This document shows positions 39,729 through 49,038 of a DNA stretch of 64,000 bases, in pieces. The notes beneath the pieces were generated by a model. That model was not told the origin of the DNA, did not search any database, and worked only from the letters and a program-made list of their open reading frames with translations. The stretch lies in the NCBI RefSeq assembly GCF_024213555.1, contig NZ_JANAVO010000014.1, positions 62,001 to 126,000 of the forward strand, written 5' to 3'. The position numbers and the translations under genes were made by a program. The first letter of the stretch is position 1. Every line of letters begins with the position of its first letter. Source of the DNA: Allokutzneria sp. A3M-2-11 16. GTDB taxonomy: Bacteria > Actinomycetota > Actinomycetes > Mycobacteriales > Pseudonocardiaceae.

Positions 39729-40757
39729 ATGTCCCAGCACGTCCCCACCTTCTCGGTGATCTCCGGTGGCCAGGTGCAGCGCGCGCTGGCCGGCCAGGAG
39801 AAGCCCGTCACGGAGCTCATCGAGGCCGCCTACAAGGTGCACGGCGCCGGAGACACGGTGAACCCGCCGTCGTACTTCCTGCGCTTCCCCGACCGCCCGT
39901 CCTCGCGCATCATCGCGCTGCCCGCCTCGATCGGCGGCGGGGTCGGCGTCGACGGGATCAAGTGGATCTCCAGCTTCCCGGAGAACGTCGCCGCCGGGCT
40001 GCCGAGGGCCTCCGCGGTGCTGATCCTCAACGATCAGGCGACCGGATATCCCTTCGCCTGCTTGGAAAGCTCCATCATCAGCGCCACCCGCACCGCCGCG
40101 TCCGCGGTGCTGGCCGCCGACTGGTTCACCAGGGAGCGCGGCCGCCCGCCGCGGATCGGTTTCATCGGCACCGGGCTGATCGCCCGCTACATCCACACCT
40201 ACTTCGCCGGGACCGGCTGGTCCTTCGACGAGGTCGGCGTGCACGACCTGTCCGCCCAGCACGCGGAGGGCTTCCGCGAGTACCTGGAGCGCTCCGGCGA
40301 GACCGGCCGGATCACCCTGCACGCGGGCGCGGAGGAGCTGATCCGCTCCTCGGACCTGGTGGTGTTCGCGACCGTGGCGGCGACCCCGCACGTGACCGAC
40401 CCCGCCTGGTTCTCGCACAACCCGTTGGTGCTCAACGTTTCCCTGCGGGACATCTCCCCGGAGATCGTGCTGGCGTCGACCAACGTCGTCGACGACGTCG
40501 AGCACTGCCTGAAGGCGAACACCTCGCCGCACCTGGCCGAGCAGCTGGTCAGGAACCGCGACTTCCTGCACGGCACCCTGGACGACGTGATGGCGGGCCG
40601 GGTGGACCTGCCCGCCGATCGTCCGCTGGTGTTCTCGCCGTTCGGGCTCGGCGTGCTCGACCTCGCGGTCGGCGCGCACGTCTACGAGCAGTTGCGCCGC
40701 GCCGGTGAGCTCACCGTCGTCGACGACTTCTTCCACGAACTGCGCCGCTACGGCTGA
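39729..40757 (+). CDS. sbnB: SbnB-like NAD-dependent dehydrogenase (2,3-diaminopropionate synthesis)
   Basis: 342 residues of the ornithine cyclodeaminase/mu-crystallin family, with the dinucleotide motif GFIGTGLIARY near residue 141. In staphyloferrin B synthesis SbnB oxidatively cleaves N-(1-amino-1-carboxyethyl)-Glu, made by SbnA, to L-2,3-diaminopropionate and 2-oxoglutarate. The gene lies 13 bases upstream of the SbnA homologue, the usual pairing, which makes this role much more likely than true ornithine cyclodeamination. It supplies Dap to the assembly line, probably to module 7. Confidence 0.92.
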   Translation: MSQHVPTFSVISGGQVQRALAGQEKPVTELIEAAYKVHGAGDTVNPPSYFLRFPDRPSSRIIALPASIGGGVGVDGIKWISSFPENVAAGLPRASAVLILNDQATGYPFACLESSIISATRTAASAVLAADWFTRERGRPPRIGFIGTGLIARYIHTYFAGTGWSFDEVGVHDLSAQHAEGFREYLERSGETGRITLHAGAEELIRSSDLVVFATVAATPHVTDPAWFSHNPLVLNVSLRDISPEIVLASTNVVDDVEHCLKANTSPHLAEQLVRNRDFLHGTLDDVMAGRVDLPADRPLVFSPFGLGVLDLAVGAHVYEQLRRAGELTVVDDFFHELRRYG

Positions 40758-40770
40758 GGAGGTGGGGAGC

Positions 40771-41775
40771 GTGCCGATCATCTCCGAGCCGCAGGACTTC
40801 CACCAGGACGACCTTTTCGTCGACCTGGAGGGGACCTTCGGCCGCAGGCTCTACCTCAAGTGCGAGGGGTTCAACTTCGCCGGCTCGATCAAGCTCAAGG
40901 CCGCCAGGGAGATGATCGAGGCGGCCGAGCGCAGCGGCGCGCTGCGCCCCGGCACGATCCTCGTCGAGTCCTCGTCGGGCAACCTGGGTGTGGCGCTGAG
41001 CATTCTGGCCGCCAGCAAGGGGTATGAGTTCCTGTGCGTGACCGACGCGCGCTGCAACCTCGCGACCAAGCGGCTGATCGAGACCCTCGGCAGCCGGACG
41101 CACACGATCGTCGAGCCCGACGCCGACGGCGGTTTCCTCGGCGCGCGCCTGCGGTACGTGCGTGAGCTGTGCGAGTCCGACGACCGCTACCTGTGGCTCA
41201 ACCAGTACGCGAACCCGGCGAACTGGAAGGCCCACTACCGGTGGACCGCGCCCGCCATCGCCCGCAACTTCCCCGACCTCGACGTGCTCTTCCTCGGGGC
41301 GGGGACCACGGGAACCCTGATGGGGTGCGCGCGGTACTTCAAGGAGCACCACCCCGGTGTCACCGTCGTGGCGATCGACGCCGTCGGCTCGGTGACCTTC
41401 GGGTCCCCCGCGTTGCCCAGGATGATTCCCGGCCTGGGCACCGGAGTTCGCCCACCACTGCTCGATGTGTCCTATGTGGACCATGTAGTGCACGTCCCGG
41501 AGATCGACACCATCCGGGCGTGCCACCGCTTAGCCCGCAAGGGTTTTCTGTTCGGCGGCTCCACAGGGACCGTGGTCAGCGGCGCGATGCGCTGGCTGGC
41601 GGAGTTCGCGCCAGGTGGTGACCCGACCACCGTGGCGATCGCCCCCGATCTCGGGGAGCGGTACCTGGACTCGGTGTACCAGCGCGGTTGGGTCGAGGAG
41701 ATCTACGGACCCGAAGCGCTCGACCTCGACCACGAGGAGACAGTGACGATGCTGCAATCGATGGGTAGTGCGTGA
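40771..41775 (+). CDS. sbnA: SbnA-like PLP enzyme (O-phosphoserine + Glu condensation for diaminopropionate)
   Basis: 334 residues of the cysteine synthase fold. The GTG at 40771 is chosen because GAGGAGGTGGGGA precedes it; an upstream start at 40705 would run into sbnB. The PLP lysine is K41 in FAGSIKLK, and the substrate loop SSSGNLG follows near residue 72. SbnA replaces the phosphate of O-phospho-L-serine with the amino group of Glu, giving the substrate of SbnB. Its stop overlaps the next gene by one base (TGATG). Confidence 0.92.
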   Translation: MPIISEPQDFHQDDLFVDLEGTFGRRLYLKCEGFNFAGSIKLKAAREMIEAAERSGALRPGTILVESSSGNLGVALSILAASKGYEFLCVTDARCNLATKRLIETLGSRTHTIVEPDADGGFLGARLRYVRELCESDDRYLWLNQYANPANWKAHYRWTAPAIARNFPDLDVLFLGAGTTGTLMGCARYFKEHHPGVTVVAIDAVGSVTFGSPALPRMIPGLGTGVRPPLLDVSYVDHVVHVPEIDTIRACHRLARKGFLFGGSTGTVVSGAMRWLAEFAPGGDPTTVAIAPDLGERYLDSVYQRGWVEEIYGPEALDLDHEETVTMLQSMGSA

Positions 41776-42761
41776 TGTCTGTAACCGTTGACGTGATGAG
41801 TGCGGCGCCGCAGGTGGTGTCGCTGACAGAGACCGAAGCCGCCGCGGTGACGGAGATCGCCATCGGCCTGCTGGGGGTCGCGGGCGGCGTGATCGACGAT
41901 CCCGAGTGGGTCGCGGCCGCCCGGGAGGCGTGGGACGAGCTGCCGGTCACCGTCCGCAGGTCGATCCGCCGGTTCCGCAGGGACTCCGGTCCACAAGGGA
42001 CTCTGCTGCTGCGTGGCCTGCCAGTCGGCCTGGACACCCTCGGTGACACGCCGATGGTCGCGGGCTCGGTGCAGCGCCAGGCCACGGTCGGTGCCGCCGT
42101 GCTGGCGATGGTCGCCTCCGGCCTCGGTGACCCGGCCGCGTTCCGCCCGGAGAAGACCGGCGCCCTCGTGCAGGACGTGGTTCCGGTGCCCGGCAAGGAA
42201 ACCTTCCAGGGCAACGCGGGTTCGGTGCTGCTGTCGTTCCACAACGAGAACGCCTTCCACGAGCACCGCCCGGACTACGTGATGCTGCTGTGCCTGCGCT
42301 CGGACCACGAGGGCATCGCGGGCCTGCGCACCGCCTGCGTCCGCCAGGTGCTCGACCTGCTCAGCCCGCGCAGTCGAGAAGCCTTGTCCCGCGCGGAGTT
42401 CATCACCGAGGCGCCTCCGTCCTTCGGTGAGGGCAACAAGCCCGTCGCGCACGCCGTGCTCTCCGGTGCGCCGGACGATCCCGACCTGCGGGTGGACTTC
42501 GCCGCCACGCAGCCCCAGACCGAGGCCGGTTCGGCCGCACTGGTGGAGCTCGGCGAGCTGTTCGAGCAGACGTCGACCAGTTCCGCTCTGACGCCGGGGG
42601 ATCTGGCGATCGTGGACAACCACGTGACCGTGCACGGGCGGACCGCGTTCACGCCGCGCTACGACGGACGTGACCGGTGGCTCCAGCGGACGTTCTCCCT
42701 GACCGGGCTCCGGCGTTCGCGCGCGTCCCGGCCGGAGGACGGCTACGTCCTGGTGGACTAG
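41775..42761 (+). CDS. Fe(II)/2-oxoglutarate oxygenase, AsnO/VioC type (probable Asn 3-hydroxylase)
   Basis: 328 residues from ATG 41775; the adjacent GTG at 41772 is an alternative. H156 and E158 in FHNENAFH and H287 in DNHVTVHGRTAF are the iron ligands, and the Arg-rich stretch DGRDRWLQR binds 2-oxoglutarate. The DxFTPRxDGRDRW tail layout is that of AsnO and VioC, clavaminate-synthase-like enzymes that hydroxylate free Asn or Arg at C3. Module 8 carries an Asn code, so Asn is the likely substrate. This is the last gene of its transcription unit: a strong terminator begins 14 bases after the stop. Confidence 0.87.
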   Translation: MSVTVDVMSAAPQVVSLTETEAAAVTEIAIGLLGVAGGVIDDPEWVAAAREAWDELPVTVRRSIRRFRRDSGPQGTLLLRGLPVGLDTLGDTPMVAGSVQRQATVGAAVLAMVASGLGDPAAFRPEKTGALVQDVVPVPGKETFQGNAGSVLLSFHNENAFHEHRPDYVMLLCLRSDHEGIAGLRTACVRQVLDLLSPRSREALSRAEFITEAPPSFGEGNKPVAHAVLSGAPDDPDLRVDFAATQPQTEAGSAALVELGELFEQTSTSSALTPGDLAIVDNHVTVHGRTAFTPRYDGRDRWLQRTFSLTGLRRSRASRPEDGYVLVD

Positions 42762-42774
42762 GGGTCTCACCGTG

Positions 42775-42818
42775 AGGTCGGCTTGCCCAGACTCGGGGCA
42801 AGCCGACCTTTTTCTTTT
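42775..42818 (+). terminator. Rho-independent terminator after the AsnO-like gene
   Basis: A perfect 14-bp stem AGGTCGGCTTGCCC (42775-42788) pairs with GGGCAAGCCGACCT (42796-42809) across a 7-base loop. A T-rich tail runs to 42818. It separates the main biosynthetic block from the halogenase unit. Confidence 0.92.
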
Positions 42819-42908
42819 GCCCCAAGGGTGACATAAATGCTCAGCTCGATCTTGTTGGCATGAGTGGAAAAGTGGAGATCCCGTCCACTGTGGTCACAAT
42901 GCAAACCG

Positions 42909-44545
<1,637 letters not shown>

Positions 44546-44548
44546 ACC

Positions 44549-45055
44549 GTGACTGCCGCACCGGTTTCCCGCGACGTCACGGCGGCGGGGCAGTTCCGCG
44601 ACCTGATGAGCGCCTTCCCCAGCGGGGTCTCGGTCATCACCGCCGTTGACGCGGACGGCGCACCGCACGGGATGACCTGCACGTCGCTGACCAGCGTCGC
44701 GGCCGACCCGCCGACGCTGCTGGTGTGCCTGAACCTGCGCAGCGGGACGCTCGCCGCGATCCGGGACAGCGGTGGCTTCGCGGTGAACCTGTTGCACAGC
44801 AAGGGAAAGCGCGCCGCCGAGCTGTTCTCCTCCGCGGCGCCGGACCGGTTCGGCCGCCTGCCGTGGCGGCCCTCGGCCCAGGTCGGCGCGCCGCTGCTGG
44901 TGGAGGACGCCTTCGCCACGGCCGAGTGCGTCGTCGCCGACACGCACGTCTCGGAGGACCACGCGATCGTCATCGGCAGGGTGGTCGACATCGTCCAGCG
45001 CGAGGACGATCCGCTGCTCTACGGCTTCCGGAGCTTCTCCTCCTGGGAGCGCTGA
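44549..45055 (+). CDS. Flavin reductase partner of the halogenase
   Basis: 168 residues of the HpaC/FMN-binding split-barrel family, with the conserved FPSGVSVITA start, GMTCTSLTSVAADPP and a C-terminal YGFRSFS. It reduces FAD with NAD(P)H and passes free FADH2 to the halogenase. Starting at a GTG 3 bases after the halogenase stop, it is surely cotranscribed. It appears to be the last gene of the peptide cluster. Confidence 0.92.
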   Translation: MTAAPVSRDVTAAGQFRDLMSAFPSGVSVITAVDADGAPHGMTCTSLTSVAADPPTLLVCLNLRSGTLAAIRDSGGFAVNLLHSKGKRAAELFSSAAPDRFGRLPWRPSAQVGAPLLVEDAFATAECVVADTHVSEDHAIVIGRVVDIVQREDDPLLYGFRSFSSWER

Positions 45056-45057
45056 AC

Positions 45058-45092
45058 GCGAAGGGCTGGGGCCGGGGGTCTCAGCCCTTCGC
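45058..45092. terminator. Bidirectional terminator-like hairpin between convergent genes
   Basis: The 11-bp arms GCGAAGGGCTG (45058-45068) and CAGCCCTTCGC (45082-45092) pair perfectly around a 13-base G-rich loop. There is no T tract. It lies at the junction of the flavin reductase gene and the convergent HxlR gene, overlapping the last codons of the latter. Confidence 0.7.
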
Positions 45093-45458
45093 CTTGTCGT
45101 GAGCCTGGCGCGCGACCATGATCTCCGGCAGCCGCTCCTCGACGAACAGGACGAGCGCGACCAGCTTCTCCGCGGTCTGCTCCCCGAGCGGGGTCAGGCT
45201 GTACTCCACCTTCGGCGGGATCACCGGCTGCGCCTCGCGGTGCACGAAACCGTCCCGCTCCAACGCTTGCAGCGTCTGCGACAGCATCTTCTCGCTGATC
45301 CCGTCGACGCGGCGGCGCAGCGCGTTGAACCGGAACGTGCCTTCCGTCAACGCCATCATCGCCAGGATTCCCCAGCGCCCGGTGACGTGCTCCAACGCGT
45401 CCCGCGAGGGGCACGCCCTGTCGAAGACGTCAGCGATGAGCTGCTGGTGGGCGTCCAT
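45081..45458 (-). CDS. HxlR-family transcriptional regulator
   Basis: 125 residues of winged-helix HxlR type: a Cys near the N-terminus (RACPSRDALEHVTGRWG), the helix-turn-helix region FRFNALRRRVDGISEKMLSQTLQALERDGFV, and the wing with VEYSLTPLG. It is divergent from an NmrA-type oxidoreductase gene, the arrangement known for redox- or quinone-sensing pairs such as QorR-QorA and YodB-AzoR. It probably represses that gene and itself through the shared gap. Confidence 0.92.
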   Translation of the reverse strand: MDAHQQLIADVFDRACPSRDALEHVTGRWGILAMMALTEGTFRFNALRRRVDGISEKMLSQTLQALERDGFVHREAQPVIPPKVEYSLTPLGEQTAEKLVALVLFVEERLPEIMVARQAHDKAKG

Positions 45459-45501
45459 GTCCTTGACAGTACCCCTGGGTCCAGCACAACCGAATGTGAT
45501 A

Positions 45502-45539
45502 GTACTAACTAGCAGTTGGCACTAACCAGAAGTTAGTAC
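45502..45539. promoter_or_regulatory. Probable HxlR operator in the divergent promoter region
   Basis: The inverted repeat GTACTAAC (45502-45509) / GTTAGTAC (45532-45539) is perfect, with half-site centres 30 bases apart and a further ACTAAC at 45521-45526. Within it, TTGGCA (45516-45521) and TACACT (45537-45542) could be the -35 and -10 of the oxidoreductase promoter. A bound dimer would therefore block it. Confidence 0.75.
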
Positions 45540-45592
45540 ACTCTGACTGGTGAGCGCGGGACCGCCCCGCGCCGCACCGCGAGGAGATCACC

Positions 45593-46438
45593 ATGATCGT
45601 CATCACCGGAGCCACCGGCGGCCTGGGCGCGCTGGTCGTCGAGTCCCTGCTCGAGAAGGTCCCCGCGGACCAGGTCGCCGCCGCCGTCCGCAGCCCGGAG
45701 AAGGCCGCTGGCCTGGGGGTCCAGGCGCGCGCCGCCGACTACGCCGACCCGGCGAGCCTGGAGCGCGCGTTCGCCGGCGCCGACGTGGTGCTGCTGATCT
45801 CCGGCAACGAGTTCGGCAAGCGCGCCGAGCAGCACACCAACGCCATCAACGCCGCGGTCAAGGCGGGCGTCGGCAGGCTCGTCTACACCAGCGCCCCGTT
45901 CGCCGACTCCGGCCGGATGGCGCTCGCCGACGAGCACAAGGCCACCGAGGAGGTCCTGCTCGCCTCCGGGCTGACCTACACGATCCTGCGCAACGGCTGG
46001 TACCACGAGAACTACGCGCAGGCGATCACCGGCGCCGCCGAGTCCGGCGTGATCACCGGGAGCGCGGGCGACGGCCGGGTCTCCAGCGCGGCGCGCGCCG
46101 ACTACGCCGAGGCCGCCGCGGTGGTGCTGGCCACCGAGGGGCACGACAACAAGATCTACGAGCTCTCCGGCGACACCGCGTGGTCCTTCGCCGAGCTGGC
46201 CGAGCAGATCTCCCGCGCCTCCGGCAGGGCGGTGGCCTACCAGAACCTCACCACCGAGGAGCACATCGCCCAGCTCACCGGCGCGGGCCTGCCCGAGCCG
46301 GTCGCGGGCATCTTCGCCGACGTGGACGCCAACATCGCCAAGGGCGGGGTCCTCGACCACACCCCCGGCGTGCTGCGCGAGCTCATCGGCCACCCCACGC
46401 AGCCGATCTCCGACTACGTGGCCAACCTGCTGAAGTAG
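45593..46438 (+). CDS. NmrA-family NAD(P)-dependent oxidoreductase (QorB-like quinone reductase)
   Basis: 281 residues, Rossmann fold with GATGGLGALV at residues 6-15. The body resembles QorB-type NmrA-like quinone oxidoreductases: VRSPEKA, a YTSAP strand and NGWYHENY. The canonical SDR Tyr-x-x-x-Lys pair is not evident, as in other NmrA proteins. It is probably controlled by the divergent HxlR regulator through the operator at 45502. It ends 3 bases from the convergent membrane-protein gene. It is not obviously linked to the peptide cluster. Confidence 0.85.
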   Translation: MIVITGATGGLGALVVESLLEKVPADQVAAAVRSPEKAAGLGVQARAADYADPASLERAFAGADVVLLISGNEFGKRAEQHTNAINAAVKAGVGRLVYTSAPFADSGRMALADEHKATEEVLLASGLTYTILRNGWYHENYAQAITGAAESGVITGSAGDGRVSSAARADYAEAAAVVLATEGHDNKIYELSGDTAWSFAELAEQISRASGRAVAYQNLTTEEHIAQLTGAGLPEPVAGIFADVDANIAKGGVLDHTPGVLRELIGHPTQPISDYVANLLK

Positions 46439-46441
46439 CGG

Positions 46442-47029
46442 TCAGAGCGCGGCGGTCGTGCCCTCGGCCAGCTCGGCCTCGGCGGCACGGCGCTTGCCGA
46501 TGGTCCGCAGCCTGATCCCGACCAGCGTGAGCACGATGCCCCACAGCAGCGCGAAGGCCGCGATCGTGACGATGAGCGCGATCGCGCCTTCGCCGGGGCT
46601 GATGAACAGCGCCAGGCCGAGCGCGAGGGACAGGCCACCGCTGACGAACAGCAGCCACTCGCGGGCGAGGACCTTGCGCAGCCGCCACGCGACCACGATC
46701 TGCAGCACGCCCGCCACCACCGACCACGCGGCGATCACGTACAGCAACGTGAGCGCGGTGATCTCCGGCAGCGTGACCGCGACGATCCCCGCCGCCAGGC
46801 TCACCACGCCGAGCAGGCCGGTCATCCACCGGTCGGCCGAGGGAACCACCTTGTCGGCGAGCGCGACCGCCACGGCCACCAGGCCGTCGATGAACGCGTA
46901 GACGCCGAACACCAGGACCAGTGCCAGCACGGTGATGCCGGGCCAGGCGAGCGAGACGATCCCGAACAGGATCGCGGCCACCCCGCGCACGACCACGAGC
47001 CACCATCGACGCAGCAGGAAATCACCCAT
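46442..47029 (-). CDS. HdeD/DUF308-family membrane protein
   Basis: 195 residues from an ATG at 47029 (MGDFLL); an upstream start at 47065 would add 12 residues. Six hydrophobic helices in three hairpins are visible, including VVVRGVAAILFGIVSLAW, VLALVLVFGVYAFIDGLVA and LTLLYVIAAWSVVAGVLQIV, the repeat layout of HdeD-like DUF308 proteins. A short charged tail follows the last helix. Function in actinobacteria is unknown; HdeD of E. coli is linked to acid tolerance. Confidence 0.85.
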   Translation of the reverse strand: MGDFLLRRWWLVVVRGVAAILFGIVSLAWPGITVLALVLVFGVYAFIDGLVAVAVALADKVVPSADRWMTGLLGVVSLAAGIVAVTLPEITALTLLYVIAAWSVVAGVLQIVVAWRLRKVLAREWLLFVSGGLSLALGLALFISPGEGAIALIVTIAAFALLWGIVLTLVGIRLRTIGKRRAAEAELAEGTTAAL

Positions 47030-47120
47030 GCGCACATGGTCAACCCGGAGTGCTACCGCTGCCACTCGGAGTGCTCACCGATCCGGTGGAGTCGCGTCAG
47101 TCTGGCGGCGGTGTCGACTC

Positions 47121-47136
47121 ATGCGTGATCACGCAT
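47121..47136. promoter_or_regulatory. Perfect 16-bp palindrome upstream of the Cys-rich peptide gene
   Basis: ATGCGTGATCACGCAT is its own reverse complement. It lies 41 bases before the start of the micropeptide gene and 91 bases before the divergent membrane-protein gene, so it could be an operator for either. No clear -35/-10 pair was found around it. Confidence 0.6.
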
Positions 47137-47177
47137 ACCGTGGAGTTTCCGGGGCTCCCACGAGCGTGGAGGTAACA

Positions 47178-47261
47178 ATGGAAGAGATGTCGGCCGCGGG
47201 CGGCTGCAGCTGCTGCAGCAACTGCACGGGTCCTGGCTGCGGTTGCTGCGGAGGCTGCTGA
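47178..47261 (+). CDS. 27-residue Cys-rich micropeptide
   Basis: ATG 47178 follows GTGGAGG at good spacing. The peptide has a nine-residue leader (MEEMSAAGG) and then a core that is nearly all Cys, Gly and Ser. The eight Cys, at positions 10, 12, 13, 16, 21, 23, 24 and 27, form two copies of CxCCxxC separated by four residues, and the protein ends on the last Cys. The pattern suggests a metal-thiolate peptide like a minimal metallothionein. A modified-peptide precursor is the alternative, but no modifying enzyme is encoded nearby. The ORF is too short for statistical gene finding; the ribosome-binding site and the duplicated Cys motif are the evidence. Confidence 0.62.
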   Translation: MEEMSAAGGCSCCSNCTGPGCGCCGGC

Positions 47262-47307
47262 CCCAAGACACCCAAGACGCTGTGACCGGGTGTGCCCGTC
47301 GGACCTT

Positions 47308-48876
47308 CTACGGCGGGCACACCGTCGCGTTCGCGGGCATCTTCCCGTCCACCAGGTAGTCCTTCAGCGCGGCGCCGACGCAGCCGCTCCCGGTCAGCGC
47401 CCCGTGCCCGCTGCTCTGCCAGGTCACCAGTGCCGCCCCGGGCAGCTGCTCCGCGGTCCGCTTCGTGCCCTCCGGCGGCGTCACCGGGTCCGCCGCGGTG
47501 TTCAGCACGACCATCGGCCCGGCTCCGGCCGCCCGCACCGGCGGCAGCGGCTGGCTCGGCACCGGCCACGGCCCGCACCACATCAGCCGCTGGCTGAACA
47601 CCGGCCCGAACAGCGGGCTCCGGCCGTTCCACTCCTTGATCAGCTGTGCGGCCCGGTCCGGCGGGATGCGCACCGTGGTGTCGTTGCACGCGGTGATCAA
47701 CGACCCGTCGAAGCGCGAACCCACCGTGCTCTTGTTCTTGATCACCGGCGCCAGCAGCGCCGCGATCGGGGCCGGGTCCCCGGCGGCGGCCTTGCCGAGC
47801 GCCTCGCCGAGCGCGGGCCACGCCGACCGCTCACCCAGCGCGGAGACCAGCGTGAACATCGCCGAGCCGCTGTTCACCGCGATCCCGTCGGAGCTGTTGA
47901 GCGACTTCTCGTCGAGCTTGGCCAGCAGATCGGTCACCGACTTGCGCGGATCGGAGCCCAGCGCGCAACCCCGCTTCACGCAGTCCGCGGCGAACTCCGC
48001 GAACGTCGCCTCCGCCGCGGCGGCCTTCGCCTGCGCCAGCCCGATCCCGTCCGCCGCGGGGTCCGGCGAACCGTCCAGCACGATCCGGCCCGCCTTGTCG
48101 CCGAACCGCTCGGCGAACACGGTCAGCACCCGTGAGCCCTCGCCGCTGCCGATCGCGTGCAGGTGCTGCATGCCCAGGAGCTCGCGGACTTTGTTCAGAT
48201 CCGAGGCGGTCCGCCAGGTGTCGTTCGCGGGCAGCTGTTCGTCCAGGTCGAGCATGCACTCCTGGGAGGCTTCCCTGGCGATCTCCAACAGTTCGTTGAT
48301 TTTCGCCCCGTCCTTGGCGGCGGGGTCGAAGCCGATCAGCCGCTGCCGGATCGACTCCGGCACGCACTGCAGGTGCTCCGACTCGCCCGTGCCGCGCCGG
48401 TCGACACCGATCAACGAGAAGGTGCCCATCACCTCCGGCCCGAGCTTCTGCGCCAGCCGCGCCGCGAACAGGGTGCCCGGCTCGCCGTTGATGTCGTTGA
48501 CCACCACCAGCGGAACCGGCCCGGTCCCGGCCTTGAGCACCGCGATCCGGGTCGTGCCCCGCCCCGGGCGGCTCGGCGAGTCCAGGTTGTTGCTCACCCT
48601 CGCGCACTCGAAGCGCATCGTGGTGCCCGCCGCGTCACCGAGCCGGAACCGGGTCTGGCTCGTGCAGTCCGACCAGCTCATGCGCGCGCCCTCCGGCGCA
48701 CCCAGCGGCCGCACCGCGGCGGGCGGCGCTCCAGGAGGTGTGGCGATCACCGGCGGGGCGTCCCCGTCGTGCACGACCGCGGGCCGGTTCGACGGCCCCA
48801 CCGTGCACGCGGCGCCGACCGCCGCCACGACCAGTGCGACCGCCGTGGTGCTGAACGCGGCCCTACCTCGTGGCAC
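47308..48876 (-). CDS. Secreted alpha/beta hydrolase, tripeptidyl aminopeptidase (TAP) family
   Basis: 522 residues from the GTG at 48876. This start gives MPRGRAAF followed by a hydrophobic stretch ending AAVGAACTVG, a signal peptide and possibly a weak lipobox. The body has DRRGTGES, and the C-terminal TAP-like domain carries NTAADPVTP (Asp) and SSGHGAL (His). The nucleophile elbow reads IGSGEG, without the usual GxSxG glycines, so peptidase activity is less certain. Related enzymes remove tripeptides from peptides outside the cell. A longer frame upstream to 49014 runs into a palindrome and is not credible. Confidence 0.85.
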   Translation of the reverse strand: MPRGRAAFSTTAVALVVAAVGAACTVGPSNRPAVVHDGDAPPVIATPPGAPPAAVRPLGAPEGARMSWSDCTSQTRFRLGDAAGTTMRFECARVSNNLDSPSRPGRGTTRIAVLKAGTGPVPLVVVNDINGEPGTLFAARLAQKLGPEVMGTFSLIGVDRRGTGESEHLQCVPESIRQRLIGFDPAAKDGAKINELLEIAREASQECMLDLDEQLPANDTWRTASDLNKVRELLGMQHLHAIGSGEGSRVLTVFAERFGDKAGRIVLDGSPDPAADGIGLAQAKAAAAEATFAEFAADCVKRGCALGSDPRKSVTDLLAKLDEKSLNSSDGIAVNSGSAMFTLVSALGERSAWPALGEALGKAAAGDPAPIAALLAPVIKNKSTVGSRFDGSLITACNDTTVRIPPDRAAQLIKEWNGRSPLFGPVFSQRLMWCGPWPVPSQPLPPVRAAGAGPMVVLNTAADPVTPPEGTKRTAEQLPGAALVTWQSSGHGALTGSGCVGAALKDYLVDGKMPANATVCPP

Positions 48877-48997
48877 GCCAAACCCCCTCGCTCCGCGATA
48901 CCCCCGCACCCTTTCACGCCCCCCGTGAACCCCAGGTGAGCGCCCCCGCCCCACCCCCACGCGCCGACGTACCCAATGCGCCATTCGTAACGTCAGA

Positions 48998-49022
48998 CGT
49001 AACCAATGCCGCATTGGTTACG
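48998..49022. repeat. Palindrome between hrpA and the hydrolase gene
   Basis: CGTAACCAATG (48998-49008) and CATTGGTTACG (49012-49022) form a perfect 11-bp stem with a 3-base loop, 17 bases beyond the hrpA stop. It may act as a terminator, though without a T tract. A degenerate neighbour, CCAATG-CGC-CATTCG, lies at 48973-48987, and related ACCCAATGACGCATTCGG is at 54232-54249. It is therefore probably one unit of a dispersed family. Confidence 0.7.
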
Positions 49023-49038
49023 CACCCCCGGCCCCCGG

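Noticed and set aside
39729-40757. True ornithine cyclodeaminase making proline
   Set aside because: It is paired with an SbnA homologue within an NRPS cluster, which fits diaminopropionate synthesis better.
46932-47261. 109-residue frame ending in the Cys-rich peptide
   Set aside because: Its first 80 residues are antisense to the membrane-protein gene or non-coding in character; the ribosome-binding site and composition support a start at 47178.
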